Assembly (NCBI GenBank): GCA_910592205.1
Contig: CAJVPJ010000719.1
Coordinates: forward strand, 1 to 18,158
Length of the DNA stretch: 18,158 bases
Origin: Paraglomus occultum
Taxonomy: Eukaryota; Glomeromycota; Glomeromycetes; Paraglomerales; Paraglomeraceae
Direction of reading: 5' to 3'
The position numbers and the translations under genes were made by a program. The first letter of the stretch is position 1. Every line of letters begins with the position of its first letter. A model generated the notes under the pieces. That model saw only the letters and a program-made list of their open reading frames with translations. It was not told the DNA's origin and did no database searches. Of this stretch, positions 1-9,546 are shown piece after piece.

Positions 1-701
1 GATATCACTCTGAGCTTATTTCGATTTGGGTCGACCCTATTCCGAATTGGGTCAGATTTCGATTTGGGTCAGAACATATGATTTGGACTATTGAATACGT
101 TAACGATGACTTAGCCAGACATTGTTATTGGCATATCATGCTTTGTGATAAATACAGTTATGAATTGATCGTACAACCAAACAGTTATGCTATATGTGAA
201 TTTTCTCGAACAATTTATGGTCCCAAACATATAACTTAAGAAATCGATTCTTCTTCTGATGAGGATTAAAATAACAAGTCTTAGCGGTAGTTTTAGTTCA
301 AAGATTTAACGCTAGCGCAAATATAACTTGTGACCTGACAGGCCCTTAACACAAACCTTATTCTATATAACATCCACAATCTTATTTTATTTGGCAAAAG
401 CAAATGAGCGCACGTCAACTTACCCACCCCCATCGCTTACCAAATCCATCGAGTATGGTAAGCTGAATAGCATCCAATAAACGCCAAAAATGTTCACGAG
501 TATTGGTAATTGGTATGTGCGAGAGTCTGGCAAAGCCAAATGCTTAATTTAGAAACTCTCGTATGTAACAATGATGCAGTAACACATGCAACCTTATTGT
601 TTTATTTGACGATCCCTTCCAATATAAGGATACAGCACGTAAATATATAATGTAAATAAATAATGCCAACCTGAAGCGATCGCTTTAGTATAGGTTTTGC
701 G
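1..701. other. Upstream region with a spaced repeat array and no supported gene
   Basis: The first 70 bases hold three spaced copies of a TTTCGATTTGGGTC-type unit (separate entry). A short frame opens at ATG 78-80 and runs 53 codons to a stop at 237-239. After that stop the same frame continues with an acidic stretch (DSSSDED) to a second stop. It could be the tail of a decayed mobile-element gene, but nothing in it is recognisable, so it is not called. The rest, up to the P450 start at 702, is AT-rich and would contain the P450 promoter. No tRNA or other RNA gene is visible. Confidence 0.4.
19..70. repeat. Three spaced direct copies of a 14-base unit
   Basis: The units are TTTCGATTTGGGTC at 19-32, TTCCGAATTGGGTC at 40-53 and TTTCGATTTGGGTC at 57-70, so their starts are 21 and 17 bases apart. 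Copies 1 and 3 are identical and copy 2 differs at two positions. Spaced subterminal repeats are common near the ends of pogo/Tigger-type DNA transposons, and a comparable array sits at the right edge of this window. No terminal inverted repeat or target-site duplication can be seen here, so assignment to a mobile element is only an inference. Confidence 0.55.
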
Positions 702-2902
702 ATGACCTTATTAACTGTGATAGTCTCACCCTATGCTCCGGAAGTGTTCCTTCTCAGTGCAGTCTTCTTGTTAACTATTTATTGGATCCATCGTCGTCCC
801 AAGCTTGTGAGTATCATTTCTTTAAAGCTCGAACTTGAAACAACGTGTACTAAATTTTTGTCCCACAGAATGAACCTCCACTCGTACCTTGCGAGTATCC
901 ATTAATCAGGCATTCTTTCGAGTTTTTACAAAATTCTCATAAATTTGTCAAACAATGTCATGAACAGGTATTATGACAATGATATATAGCAACTTGCTTT
1001 TTGCAATTTCTAACCATTTTGATTTGTAGTATGGAGATATATTTTCTTTCTACTCGTATCGTCAAGTCTATACCGTTGTCAGCAATAGTCTAGCTTATGA
1101 ACTGTTTAGAACATCTGATTTCAGTTCCAGGGATGGATTTGAAGAAGTGGGTGCATTGGTTTTAGTCATCGTTGTCAATTTTGTCATAATTATTGTCTTA
1201 ACAATACTTTTGCCTATGTAATTTGATCAATCAGAAATTTCTACTTGGCTATCTCACCGGATCAAACCTATATCCCGACTACGTGGGTGGTTTGGCTAAT
1301 TTAATTAAGGGCGATAGATTTGTCAGACATATAGAAAATTGTCAATCGCGCAGCTATCGCGAGCTACGATGCGGTATCGACCAGGTGTTTGGAGATTGTG
1401 AGGAGACTAAAGTAATCAACGATCCTGAGAAAAGTTTAAGATACATCCTTTCGCGAGCAGCAGCAAATATCTTTGTTGGTGAGGTAAGTGAGTAATATCA
1501 TAAAGTACAATATAAATATATATATGTTGATGTGTTACACTTGTTAATACTCTTTTAGGAGTTGTGCAAAGATGACGAAATAGTGGAGACGTTCGCAACA
1601 TTTGCTGCTGTCTTGGTGCAGGCTAGAAGTCTTTCTCAGCTTACACTTGCCATTCACCCTCGTCTTTATCGAGAATACTATAGGTAAGTCACTGGATACT
1701 GCGATAATGACTATATAATATTAATATTAATAGTTTAATTCATTTAAACTCATATTTTCTTATGACTATAGACTTGCTCTTAATTATGGTGGCAATCCAG
1801 TACAAAAGCATAAGGACCTTTTGATAAAGAAGTTAAAGCCCGTTTTTGAGAAACGGTATAGGGCCATGCAGCAGTTTGGCGATAAATGGAAGCCTCCTGT
1901 AAGTATTGTGATCGACACAAATTTATGCTGATCAGGCGTCTTTTATTCATCGCGGCACTTTGTACACACAGGATGATCTTATCCAGCAACTTGTTGACTA
2001 TTCTCTTGAAACATTTGGTAAACTCCACTACGATTCTATCGCATGCCGTTTGTTAATACTCATATTTGCTTCCATTCATACTACGACTGGAGCTGTTACG
2101 GGTGTGCTTAATGGTTTGTATTCATAAAAAGTCACTTCCATATGATACAGTAAAACTGCGACAATATTTATGATTACATTCACTTAGAGTTTGCGGCAAG
2201 ACCAGAGTATTGGAGGGAACTAAGAGAAGAGCAAGAAGCCATAGCAGGAGATGCTGATTCTGATTTGACTATGGATCAAATAAACAAAATGGAAAAACTG
2301 GATAGTTTTGTCAAAGAATCTTTTCGACTTAAAGGGAGTGTGCGTGAGTATCCTAGTGGAAACTTGCAACGATTTCTCTGTTAATAAATCTTTCTCTGAT
2401 TATACTTTGTTATCTTTATATAGTGTTCGTTCCCCACCGTACAATGAGCAAGTCTTATACTTTCAGTAACGGATATCAAATTCCCGAAGGTACAGGTTTA
2501 CGCTTCAATTCCGTCTGACACTCTGACACAGCTCAACCTTATCTATTATTTACTTTATTAGGGCGGCTGGTATATATGAATTTCATTCCTTACGAACATG
2601 ATCCATCTCTACACGGCGATGAGCCAGAAAAATTCTCTGCGTTTCGACACGTCAACAAATCTCCGTTTACTAAAGTCGGTAGGAATTCGATGACATTTGG
2701 ATTAGGAAAACACGCGTGTCCTGGTCGATGGTTTGCTAGTAGGCATATCAAAATGATACTTTCCATACTTATTAGAAAGTATGACGTTAGCATTGTAGAT
2801 GAAAAGCTACCAAAGTATTTGGTAATACGTGGCATTAATGTTGCTGCCTCTATACCTTTAGCATTTAAAGAAAGGAATAATGGTAGGAGTCACTTGTTTT
2901 GA
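702..2902 (+). CDS. Cytochrome P450 monooxygenase, membrane-anchored, 10 exons
   Basis: Exons: 702-806, 869-967, 1030-1146, 1235-1483, 1559-1683, 1772-1898, 1972-2113, 2188-2343, 2424-2489, 2562-2902; 1,527 nt, 508 aa. This is a haem-thiolate enzyme of the kind that inserts one oxygen atom into lipophilic substrates at the endoplasmic reticulum, fed by a P450 reductase. What is seen: one hydrophobic N-terminal helix (about residues 14-29), then the basic stretch HRRPK and a proline-rich hinge (NEPPLVP, 36-42); an I-helix motif AS-I-HTTT near 307-313; the K-helix ExxR as ESFR (365-368); and the haem loop [10 protein letters not shown] with the ligand Cys448. The length is normal for the family. 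The usual acidic residue of the I-helix is replaced by His, as in several fungal P450 families known for oxidising terpenoids and steroids. The substrate cannot be told. A poly(A) signal follows the stop closely. Confidence 0.93.
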
Positions 2903-2906
2903 ATAC

Positions 2907-2912
2907 AATAAA
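2907..2912 (+). other. Probable poly(A) signal of the P450 gene
   Basis: A canonical AATAAA hexamer begins four bases after the TGA stop ends. The whole gap to the next start codon is only 291 bp, so the 3' UTR must be short. Confidence 0.5.
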
Positions 2913-3193
2913 CCCAACAGATAGTGTTGTATAGTACAGAAAATTGATAACATATACTTGTTGAGCTATATAACATACTATTTATTATTCACATGTCAAA
3001 GTTTGGCAACTGAATTATATATAATTCAGCCCGTAACATCAATCGTACGTGCTGGATCTTTGATTGGTATTCGTCTGGTCACATGATATAGGATTAATAC
3101 ATGCCGAAACATATTGTGGTCACCCAATCGTTTTGGATTTCCATCAATGCTTACGTCTTAGCTATCACGCATTGTCGCTTGGCCCCACTTAAA

Positions 3194-5891
3194 ATGAATC
3201 TTCTATCGTCTCAAGGACCTCCTCCCAAGTCTCTGATCCAAATATATGTAGGTAGGTTCAATAGCCTGGTCGTGTGCTTTGCTGAATGCGAATAAACATC
3301 CAATTAAACGTACACAGTTCACTGACCGCTAACTACGTTTTCTCTATCAGAAAGAGCATGTCATCCGGCCCTCTATGAACCTAACTTGGCCTTGGATTTA
3401 GAAATTGCAGATGTGATCAATCAGAAGAAACAGAATTAGTATGAACAGACACAGTCGTTGTATGATTTGTGTGGTAAATTTAGTTCTAATCTCAAATCAA
3501 CACTGTTTTTGGTTTGATCCCCCCCTCCCCCACCTCCACCAGTCCACGGGAGGCGGCTATGCATATTGTCAAAATGATTAATCATCGCAACCCCAATGTG
3601 GCCATGTTGGCATTGACGGTATTTTAAATTCAGCGGTGTAAATGTTGCTTCTTTTTTCCAAACATCGATCACCCATACATTCCTAATTTTTTATTATGCA
3701 ACAGTTATTGGATATCTGTGTAAAAAATTGCGGCTATCCATTCCATATGCAAATAGCAACAAAAGAGTTTCTCAATGAACTCGTTCGGAAGTTTCCAGAC
3801 AAGCCTCCGGTTAGTCCAAGAATAAAAGGTGGTGTGTTGATTTTGAAATTGTTCACTAACTTTTATTGGTAATTTGTGATGAATTGCAATGTATCTTAGA
3901 TTTTTCCAAATCCCATTCAGATGAAAATTCTTGAACTTATTCAAGCATGGAAGTCTACTTTATGCGTCACATCACGATACAAGGAAGACTTACTACATAT
4001 TAGCGACATGCATCGACTACTTACTTACAAGGGTAAAGAATGTACAGCCATGTTAAAAGCCATGGGACGCGCAATTGATCTATGTTGATACCACGTTCAC
4101 AGGTTATCGATTTCCGGAAGTGGATACAAAATCGGCGTCTGTTTTGAACCCTGCTGAAGTGAGTATTTGAATGAGAACCAAGTGTAAAAAACAGTTAAGT
4201 GACCGATGCTGGATTTTAAACAACAGGAGGAAAAAAATAGAATAAATTACCCATAATTACAGTATTATTAAATATTTTTCGTACGATTAGTTTGTTGGTT
4301 TCTTTTCGCTTGCATTTTTGTATCTGTTCTATAGTAGTCTTACGATTTTCTTGCCGATTTGAATACAGGTCTTAAAATCACCCGAAGAGCTAGAGGAAGA
4401 AGACAGGGCAGCACAAGCAGCGGTAAAGACTAATAAAACGAGCAAAGTGTGTCTCTGTAAGAGTCTGTGATCGTTTACATCTCTACCATTGAATACCATA
4501 GAAATTGCAAGAATTGATCCGTAGAGGGTCTCCTGCTGATCTTGCAGAAGCAAACGAACTTATGAAGATAATGGCAGGATATGTATGCATTTGTGGTTTA
4601 TAGCGTGACAATTTATTACTATAAAGGAATGGGATGATCGCTCGAACTATTTTTCTAATGATAACCGCTGTGATATTTACCATGCTTTATGTGACAGGAC
4701 CCGGATGCCAAACCTGATTACAAGAAACAGGCTTTCGAAGAATTGGAACGCATACGACGAAAGACTACGCTGTTAAATGATATGCTTGATGGAGTTAAGG
4801 AGGGGGAAAAGATCGGAGACAATGATGTATTTCACGTAAGAATCCAATTCAGGCATCCTTGGGGCAAATATTGGTGGTTTGGTCTAGGCCTATCTGATGT
4901 AACGTAATTTGACAGGAATTAATGACCTCGTGCAAGGGTGTCCAACCAAAAATTCAAAAGTTAATTACCGAGGAAGAGGAATCGGACAGTATTGGTAAAG
5001 AAGTGTGCCAACTATATATTACGCAGAATATCGGTATAAAATACTAATGCAGCGCGACTCTATGACATGTTTAGAGAAGTTACTGTCATTGAACGATCTT
5101 ATCAATAATGTGCTAAAACGATACGACAATATATCAAATGGCATCTTCACCCCAGTCGAGCAGGTAGAACCAGCGCCGGATAAAGCAGAGTAAGATAATA
5201 ATGTTGATATCTAAGCATACAGTTATCTTATTGTGTTACTTCGAGCCCATGTGACTGATGAATTAATCTTGTTCGCTGACCGGGAATATTTAATAGATCT
5301 GCAAACCAGGCTCCTCTCTTGATCGATTTCAGTAGTACAGGCTCTGCACCATCTCAGAATGTCCAATCCACAATGTCATCTTCTGCTGTACCGGACTTGG
5401 TGTCTTCACTAAATGAATTGACACAACCGTTGTCAGAGTCAATGCACAGTTCTCAAATGTGGTCGTCGTGGGGGTCAATGCAGCCACCTGCCCAGTCGCA
5501 GCAGCTATGGCAAAAGCCGACTGGTGTGTTACAACCCCAAAGCACAGAGCTGCACCAGACGCAACAACCAGTGAGGTTTGTTATCTGTTCAAAATGCGGA
5601 TTATGTTGTCTGTACTCTGTTACGCTGCGTTGACCTAATTGATTACGTAATACCAAGTTCGTCGTCAGTTGATTCGTGGCTTCTCGAACTGGAAAATAAT
5701 CCTCCGCGTGGTGCAATTCAGCTGCCATCATCTTCGTCCACCAGTAGTAATAATAATAATAACGCCCAGAGAACTTCTAATAAAGGTGAGTCATTGGTAA
5801 ATGTATTACTGGTCGTCTAATTGTTCATTTTTTTACAAAGACAAATATACTTTCTGTAGCGAACGTAATCGATGATTTACTTGGATTATGA
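3194..5891 (+). CDS. VHS-GAT domain trafficking adaptor, TOM1-like, 14 exons
   Basis: Exons: 3194-3251, 3351-3438, 3543-3618, 3705-3809, 3900-4032, 4103-4158, 4369-4422, 4502-4582, 4698-4835, 4916-4994, 5075-5189, 5297-5575, 5658-5785, 5860-5891; 1,422 nt, 473 aa. The VHS domain spans about residues 8-150 (motifs ALYEPNLALDLEIADVIN, INHRNPNVAMLALTLLD, KNCGYPFH, TSRYKEDL). The GAT region, about 180-310, is helical (ELIRRGSPADLAEANELMK, DVFHELMTSCK). After about 330 the protein is a low-complexity S/Q/N-rich tail with LLIDF (335-339), ending in IDDLLGL, which recalls clathrin-binding boxes without strictly matching them. No gamma-adaptin ear follows, so it resembles TOM1/TOM1L more than GGA. 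Such proteins bind ubiquitinated cargo and clathrin on endosomes. I chose the start at 3194 because exon 1 then joins the VHS domain directly; an in-frame ATG at 3101 would add 31 unlikely residues. The exon 12/13 junction (donor GTTTGT, acceptor AAG) is the least certain. Confidence 0.92.
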
Positions 5892-6568
5892 ATTTGATCG
5901 AGGAAAGTGTGACGGAAATATTACTTTACCAATAAAAACTGGTTGGGTAATCGGTTTTAGCTACATTTATATTACATTCTCCATTCTCCATGCTTGGGAA
6001 CATTGACCATCCACATCACTCGCACCTTATTTGATCGTAAAAAATTTAAATTACTTACTTGTACCACTTCTCCCTTTGATGTCCGTGCTGACATAACACA
6101 TTAATAAACTCCCTTGTTACACGTATCGGAAATGAGTTTAGGTAATCACGTGTCAAAATAAAATGAGTCGAATTGTTATGCTAACGTTATTAGTTGGCCA
6201 TATAAAATCCAAAAGAAGTACATTGTGGAGAACAAACAAGGTAAAAAACCATCTTGTTGGATGCAACAAGAAAATCTATTAAACAATTCTTGCGTAATAT
6301 TATATAATACACGACGCTACCAGCCACACATACACACAATTAGCAATATATGTTCTCTAGTACATAAAACGTATGGTAATTAGCATCACATATAAATATC
6401 TTCTGAGAATTAGCAGAATTCACAGTAACGACTCACTCTCGGTACTTTTGACTCTACCTGCTCTTTACACTTTTATCTACTATTTAAACCCTTGTTTTTT
6501 CTTCAATATTAATATATCATTATATCATATCACACTACTGTACCATCAATTATTCATCGATAAACAAA
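5892..6568. other. Intergenic region with the adaptor's poly(A) signal
   Basis: AATAAA at 5931-5936, 40 bases after the adaptor stop, is a likely poly(A) signal. The remainder is AT-rich and would hold the promoter of the methyltransferase gene. The open frame 6373-6579 is hydrophobic and low in complexity, overlaps the methyltransferase start, and is not supported as a gene. I see no repeat or RNA gene here. Confidence 0.4.
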
Positions 6569-7991
6569 ATGGGAAATAACGTTAGCTCAACGATTTCAGC
6601 AAAAGCGCGAAGGAGAAGATTCAAGTTGTCCAGCAGGTCAAGCGCAGCATCCTTATCAACTACAACATCCTTATCAACCACATTATCTTCGGATACGAAA
6701 ACAAGTTCGGGGAAAGGTTCAGTCACATCTGACGGATACAACGATGGAATCTCCAAAGTGCTCGATGCAGACAATGAGAAATTGTTGGACTATTTTCATA
6801 TAATGCATTATATGCTTAAAAATTCATGGAATGTCAGTAAGAGAGGGGGAAGCGAAGAAAGAACAGATGTAAGGAGTGATAAACAGTGGGTTTACAGATC
6901 ACCGTAATGATAGTCATCGGTTTGTATGTAATGGAGAACGCGTCCACTCGTACTAATGTCGATACTATGGTTATTGATATATATATAGGGAAATTTTTCC
7001 GCACCGCTACAGGAAGAGTTGAAATCGGGAATAACTGTTTTAGATGTTGGGTAGGGGCAAATTTTAATAATTGTGCATCTAATTTTTAATAAAACGTTCT
7101 AAATACAAACTAGTTTCGGTCACATACGCCATAATTGTGCAGCTGTGGGCCAGGTGAGTTATTATTATACACCATGTTCTCATTCGTTCGCTTTTTTGCG
7201 GATCAGACGGAAATGAATTTAAACCCCCCTTCGTAATACTAGGAACATGGATACTCGATATGGCTAGCACATTCATGAGATCAAATTTTATCGGAATCGA
7301 CATATCACCAGCTTATCCCACACAAATCAAACCGGCAAACACGGAATTTTTAACATGCGACGTGCTCGAGGGACTCCCGTTCGAAGACGACTTTTTTGAT
7401 TTTGTCTATCTAAGATTTTTGAATAAAGCATTTACCAGAGAGGAATGGGACACTACGTTGCTAAACGAGTTGTTGAGGGTAACAAAACCCGGTGGATGGA
7501 TTGAAACAATGGAACAGGGAGTAGAGGTAATAGATCCAACACCTACTCTGGCCATCACGTGGAAAGCAGGTAAGGCAAAATTTATTATTACAAAGTGAAT
7601 GGAAAACGACTATTTAGCATGCGATTGACATGTGCGTATATCTCACGTAGGCAGGCAATTACTAGAAGATAGAGGCGTGTTTGTTGGTCTCGCCTATGAA
7701 TTAGAACACTTGTTAAATGCTCATCCACAAACTTCAAAAGCCGTAATGGAGGAAATAGAACATAAGGTTGGCCCATGGGGAGGCAAAGACGGAGAAATCT
7801 GGGCTAGTCATCTGATTCAGTCATTAGAAGCTGCAAGCCCATCGATAATAGACCATTTAAAATGGACGTCAGAAGAATATCAAGTGTTCTGGAAAGATTA
7901 CGTAAAGCAATTAAATGATCCCAAGTGTAGAACCAAAACTACTACTTATAGAGTTTTCTGTCAAAAGCGTAATTATGATGAAAAGGCATAG
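6569..7991 (+). CDS. SAM-dependent methyltransferase with predicted N-myristoylation site, 5 exons
   Basis: Exons: 6569-6832, 6989-7050, 7143-7153 (11 nt), 7243-7569, 7651-7991; 1,005 nt, 334 aa. This is a class I (Rossmann-fold) methyltransferase. Motif I is VLDVGCGPG (105-113), assembled from three exons; the acidic residue that binds the SAM ribose is Asp132 in GIDIS. These are followed by a GLPFEDDFFDFVYLRFL block and VTKPGGWIETME. The N-terminus MGNNVS fits the Gly2/Ser6 myristoylation pattern and is followed by ARRRRFK and a Ser/Thr-rich low-complexity stretch to about residue 55. The segment FHIMHYMLKNSW before the catalytic fold matches my recollection of a methyltransferase family much expanded in glomeromycete fungi, whose substrates are unknown. 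The C-terminal part (about 197-334) is helical and may form the substrate lid. The acceptor substrate cannot be inferred. An AATAAA at 8170-8175 is a possible poly(A) signal. Confidence 0.9.
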
Positions 7992-8510
7992 CATAACATC
8001 CGGTATCTGGTACTCTAACTTTTTCCGATTAGAGCTGGAATTCACGATTAGTGCATTTGTCAGTTGCGTTGTATAAATAGTCAGAGGAAATATTCACTGT
8101 AGTGATTGGTTGATTTGATTCGGCTGGGTCAGGGATCTTTTTCTGCCATTCAAGCCCGCAGGAGCGGAAAATAAATTCTTTTCCTGTGGTCATCAGGTTC
8201 ATAAATTACGACAATCATAGACAATACTAATACTCGAACCCATTATGACTAATTTAGTTTAGTTCTTTGCACGATATTTAAGCCTTGTTGGCTATTCGAT
8301 GATTGTACGATATATAGCTATTTACAGTATCTTAGAATCACACTTTACACATGAAAGCTGTCATCACATTCTATTTTTAATCAACGACTTATATACGATA
8401 AAGACTGTGGTTTACAGTGAATTGACAAAATGTCATTCCTGTACAATAAATGAAAAGAATTTTGCTACCCTGATTAGAAGAATTTCCGCAAATTGGACAT
8501 GATGCTGAAC

Positions 8511-8595
8511 GTGTTAATTAAAACAAGAAATGATACTATACTTAATCCAATCGATCACCGATGATGTTAGTTAAAACGCGAGTTGATACTGTATC
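8511..8595. repeat. Weak imperfect direct duplication, about 31 bp, period 53 bp
   Basis: One copy starts at 8511 (GTGTTAATTAAAAC) and a second at 8564 (ATGTTAGTTAAAAC). Both continue through a TGATACT-containing block at matching offsets. Identity is partial and the sequence is AT-rich, so chance or an old duplication are both possible. Confidence 0.3.
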
Positions 8596-9481
8596 GACAT
8601 CAGTTATCCATAATAAGACACTTTGTATGTCGTATTAAAATTATAAAGCGAATAGGGATAAAATGAGTTGAAAGTATTTAGACTCTGTTCGAATAATCAG
8701 TTCTATGAGTTGCAGCTGTAAATTTCCTACATAAGCTCTCTCGTTATTTAATTATTTTTTCCGTCTAAGAGCAAACTCACAACGCTTATCTTGATACATT
8801 TCCTACATTTCCATTACCATTCTTACGATTGGATCGGAAATCTTAACAAGCAGAATAGAATATACTTTTGTTAACATATTTTCTCTCGCCAGGGCATTAT
8901 AACGACCGAGAAGGTCCATATATGCCAATGTTGGATTGATGAAAAACCTTTTACCCTTTATAACTCGAATACCGTAATTGATTTTAATCAGATGCAGTAG
9001 AATGTTCTCCCTTCTTGTATAGTGTTGTAAATCTACAAATGAAATGCGCAGAAAATAAATAGTATCATTAGATAGTTATAGTCCTTTCGCCATTTAATAA
9101 AATACACGCAATGCGCGGAAAGCGAAGCGTTATCCATCGACACAAGCTAGAATCATACTTTTTTTGTTGATTATGACACAAAAACTGAAATGAATATATC
9201 GAGTGTCGTTTACGATCCTCAGTTTCTCGGTTACTTGACAATGCCCATTTTTATGCGAGAAATACAACGTCAATGTGTATTACATTTGTGGACGTTCGCA
9301 ATGGCTAACATTACTGTTACCCTTTCATCGTTAATATTAATGACTTGGAACGCCGATCAGTTGATATTCGGAACACAATGCTGCACTAACTCTAAATGCA
9401 TACGTAACATAATAATATAATGGGACAGCCCAAATAAAGGAAAATAATCAGTATACTGACGTTCCCCACACTGTGGTGAAT

Positions 9482-9541
9482 ATGTTTACGGTACTGAACA
9501 ACCTTTCCAACGTCTTGGTCTTAGTATCGTCAACACCATAA
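9482..9541 (+). promoter_or_regulatory. Possible upstream ORF before the transporter start
   Basis: An ATG at 9482-9484 opens a 19-codon frame that ends with TAA at 9539-9541, five bases before the chosen transporter ATG at 9547. If transcribed, it could dampen or gate translation of the transporter. Alternatively this ATG could itself be a start: splicing after ACG at 9490 (GTACTG donor) to 9645 also stays in frame. The transcript start is unknown, so both are inferences. Confidence 0.3.
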
Positions 9542-9546
9542 AAGTT

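Larger units (their letters stand above)
7992..9546. other. Long intergenic region, no supported gene
   Basis: These 1.55 kb are AT-rich. Two open frames, 8299-8502 and 9190-9420, show no recognisable domain and no supporting splice or family evidence, so they are left out. A faint direct duplication (about 8511-8541 and 8564-8594) shares GTTA.TTAAAAC and TGATACT.TA blocks. A short upstream ORF at 9482-9541 precedes the transporter start (separate entry). No tRNA-like cloverleaf was found on either strand by eye. Confidence 0.4.

Noticed and set aside
6890-6985. Within intron 1 of the methyltransferase, a frame reading HRFVCNGERVHSY then a stop, vaguely like the N-terminal region I recall for paralogues
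   Set aside because: It is under 25 codons, broken by stops, not flanked by usable splice sites in frame, and the similarity rests on memory. A relic exon is possible but unsupported.
8215-8260. GGGTTCGAGT on the - strand as a possible tRNA T-loop
   Set aside because: Flanking bases do not form a T-stem and no acceptor or anticodon arm fits.
8299-8502. 67-codon open frame in the intergenic region
   Set aside because: Composition looks random and nothing connects it to a known gene.
9190-9420. 76-codon open frame upstream of the transporter
   Set aside because: No recognisable domain, no splice context, no family resemblance; open frames of this length occur by chance here.
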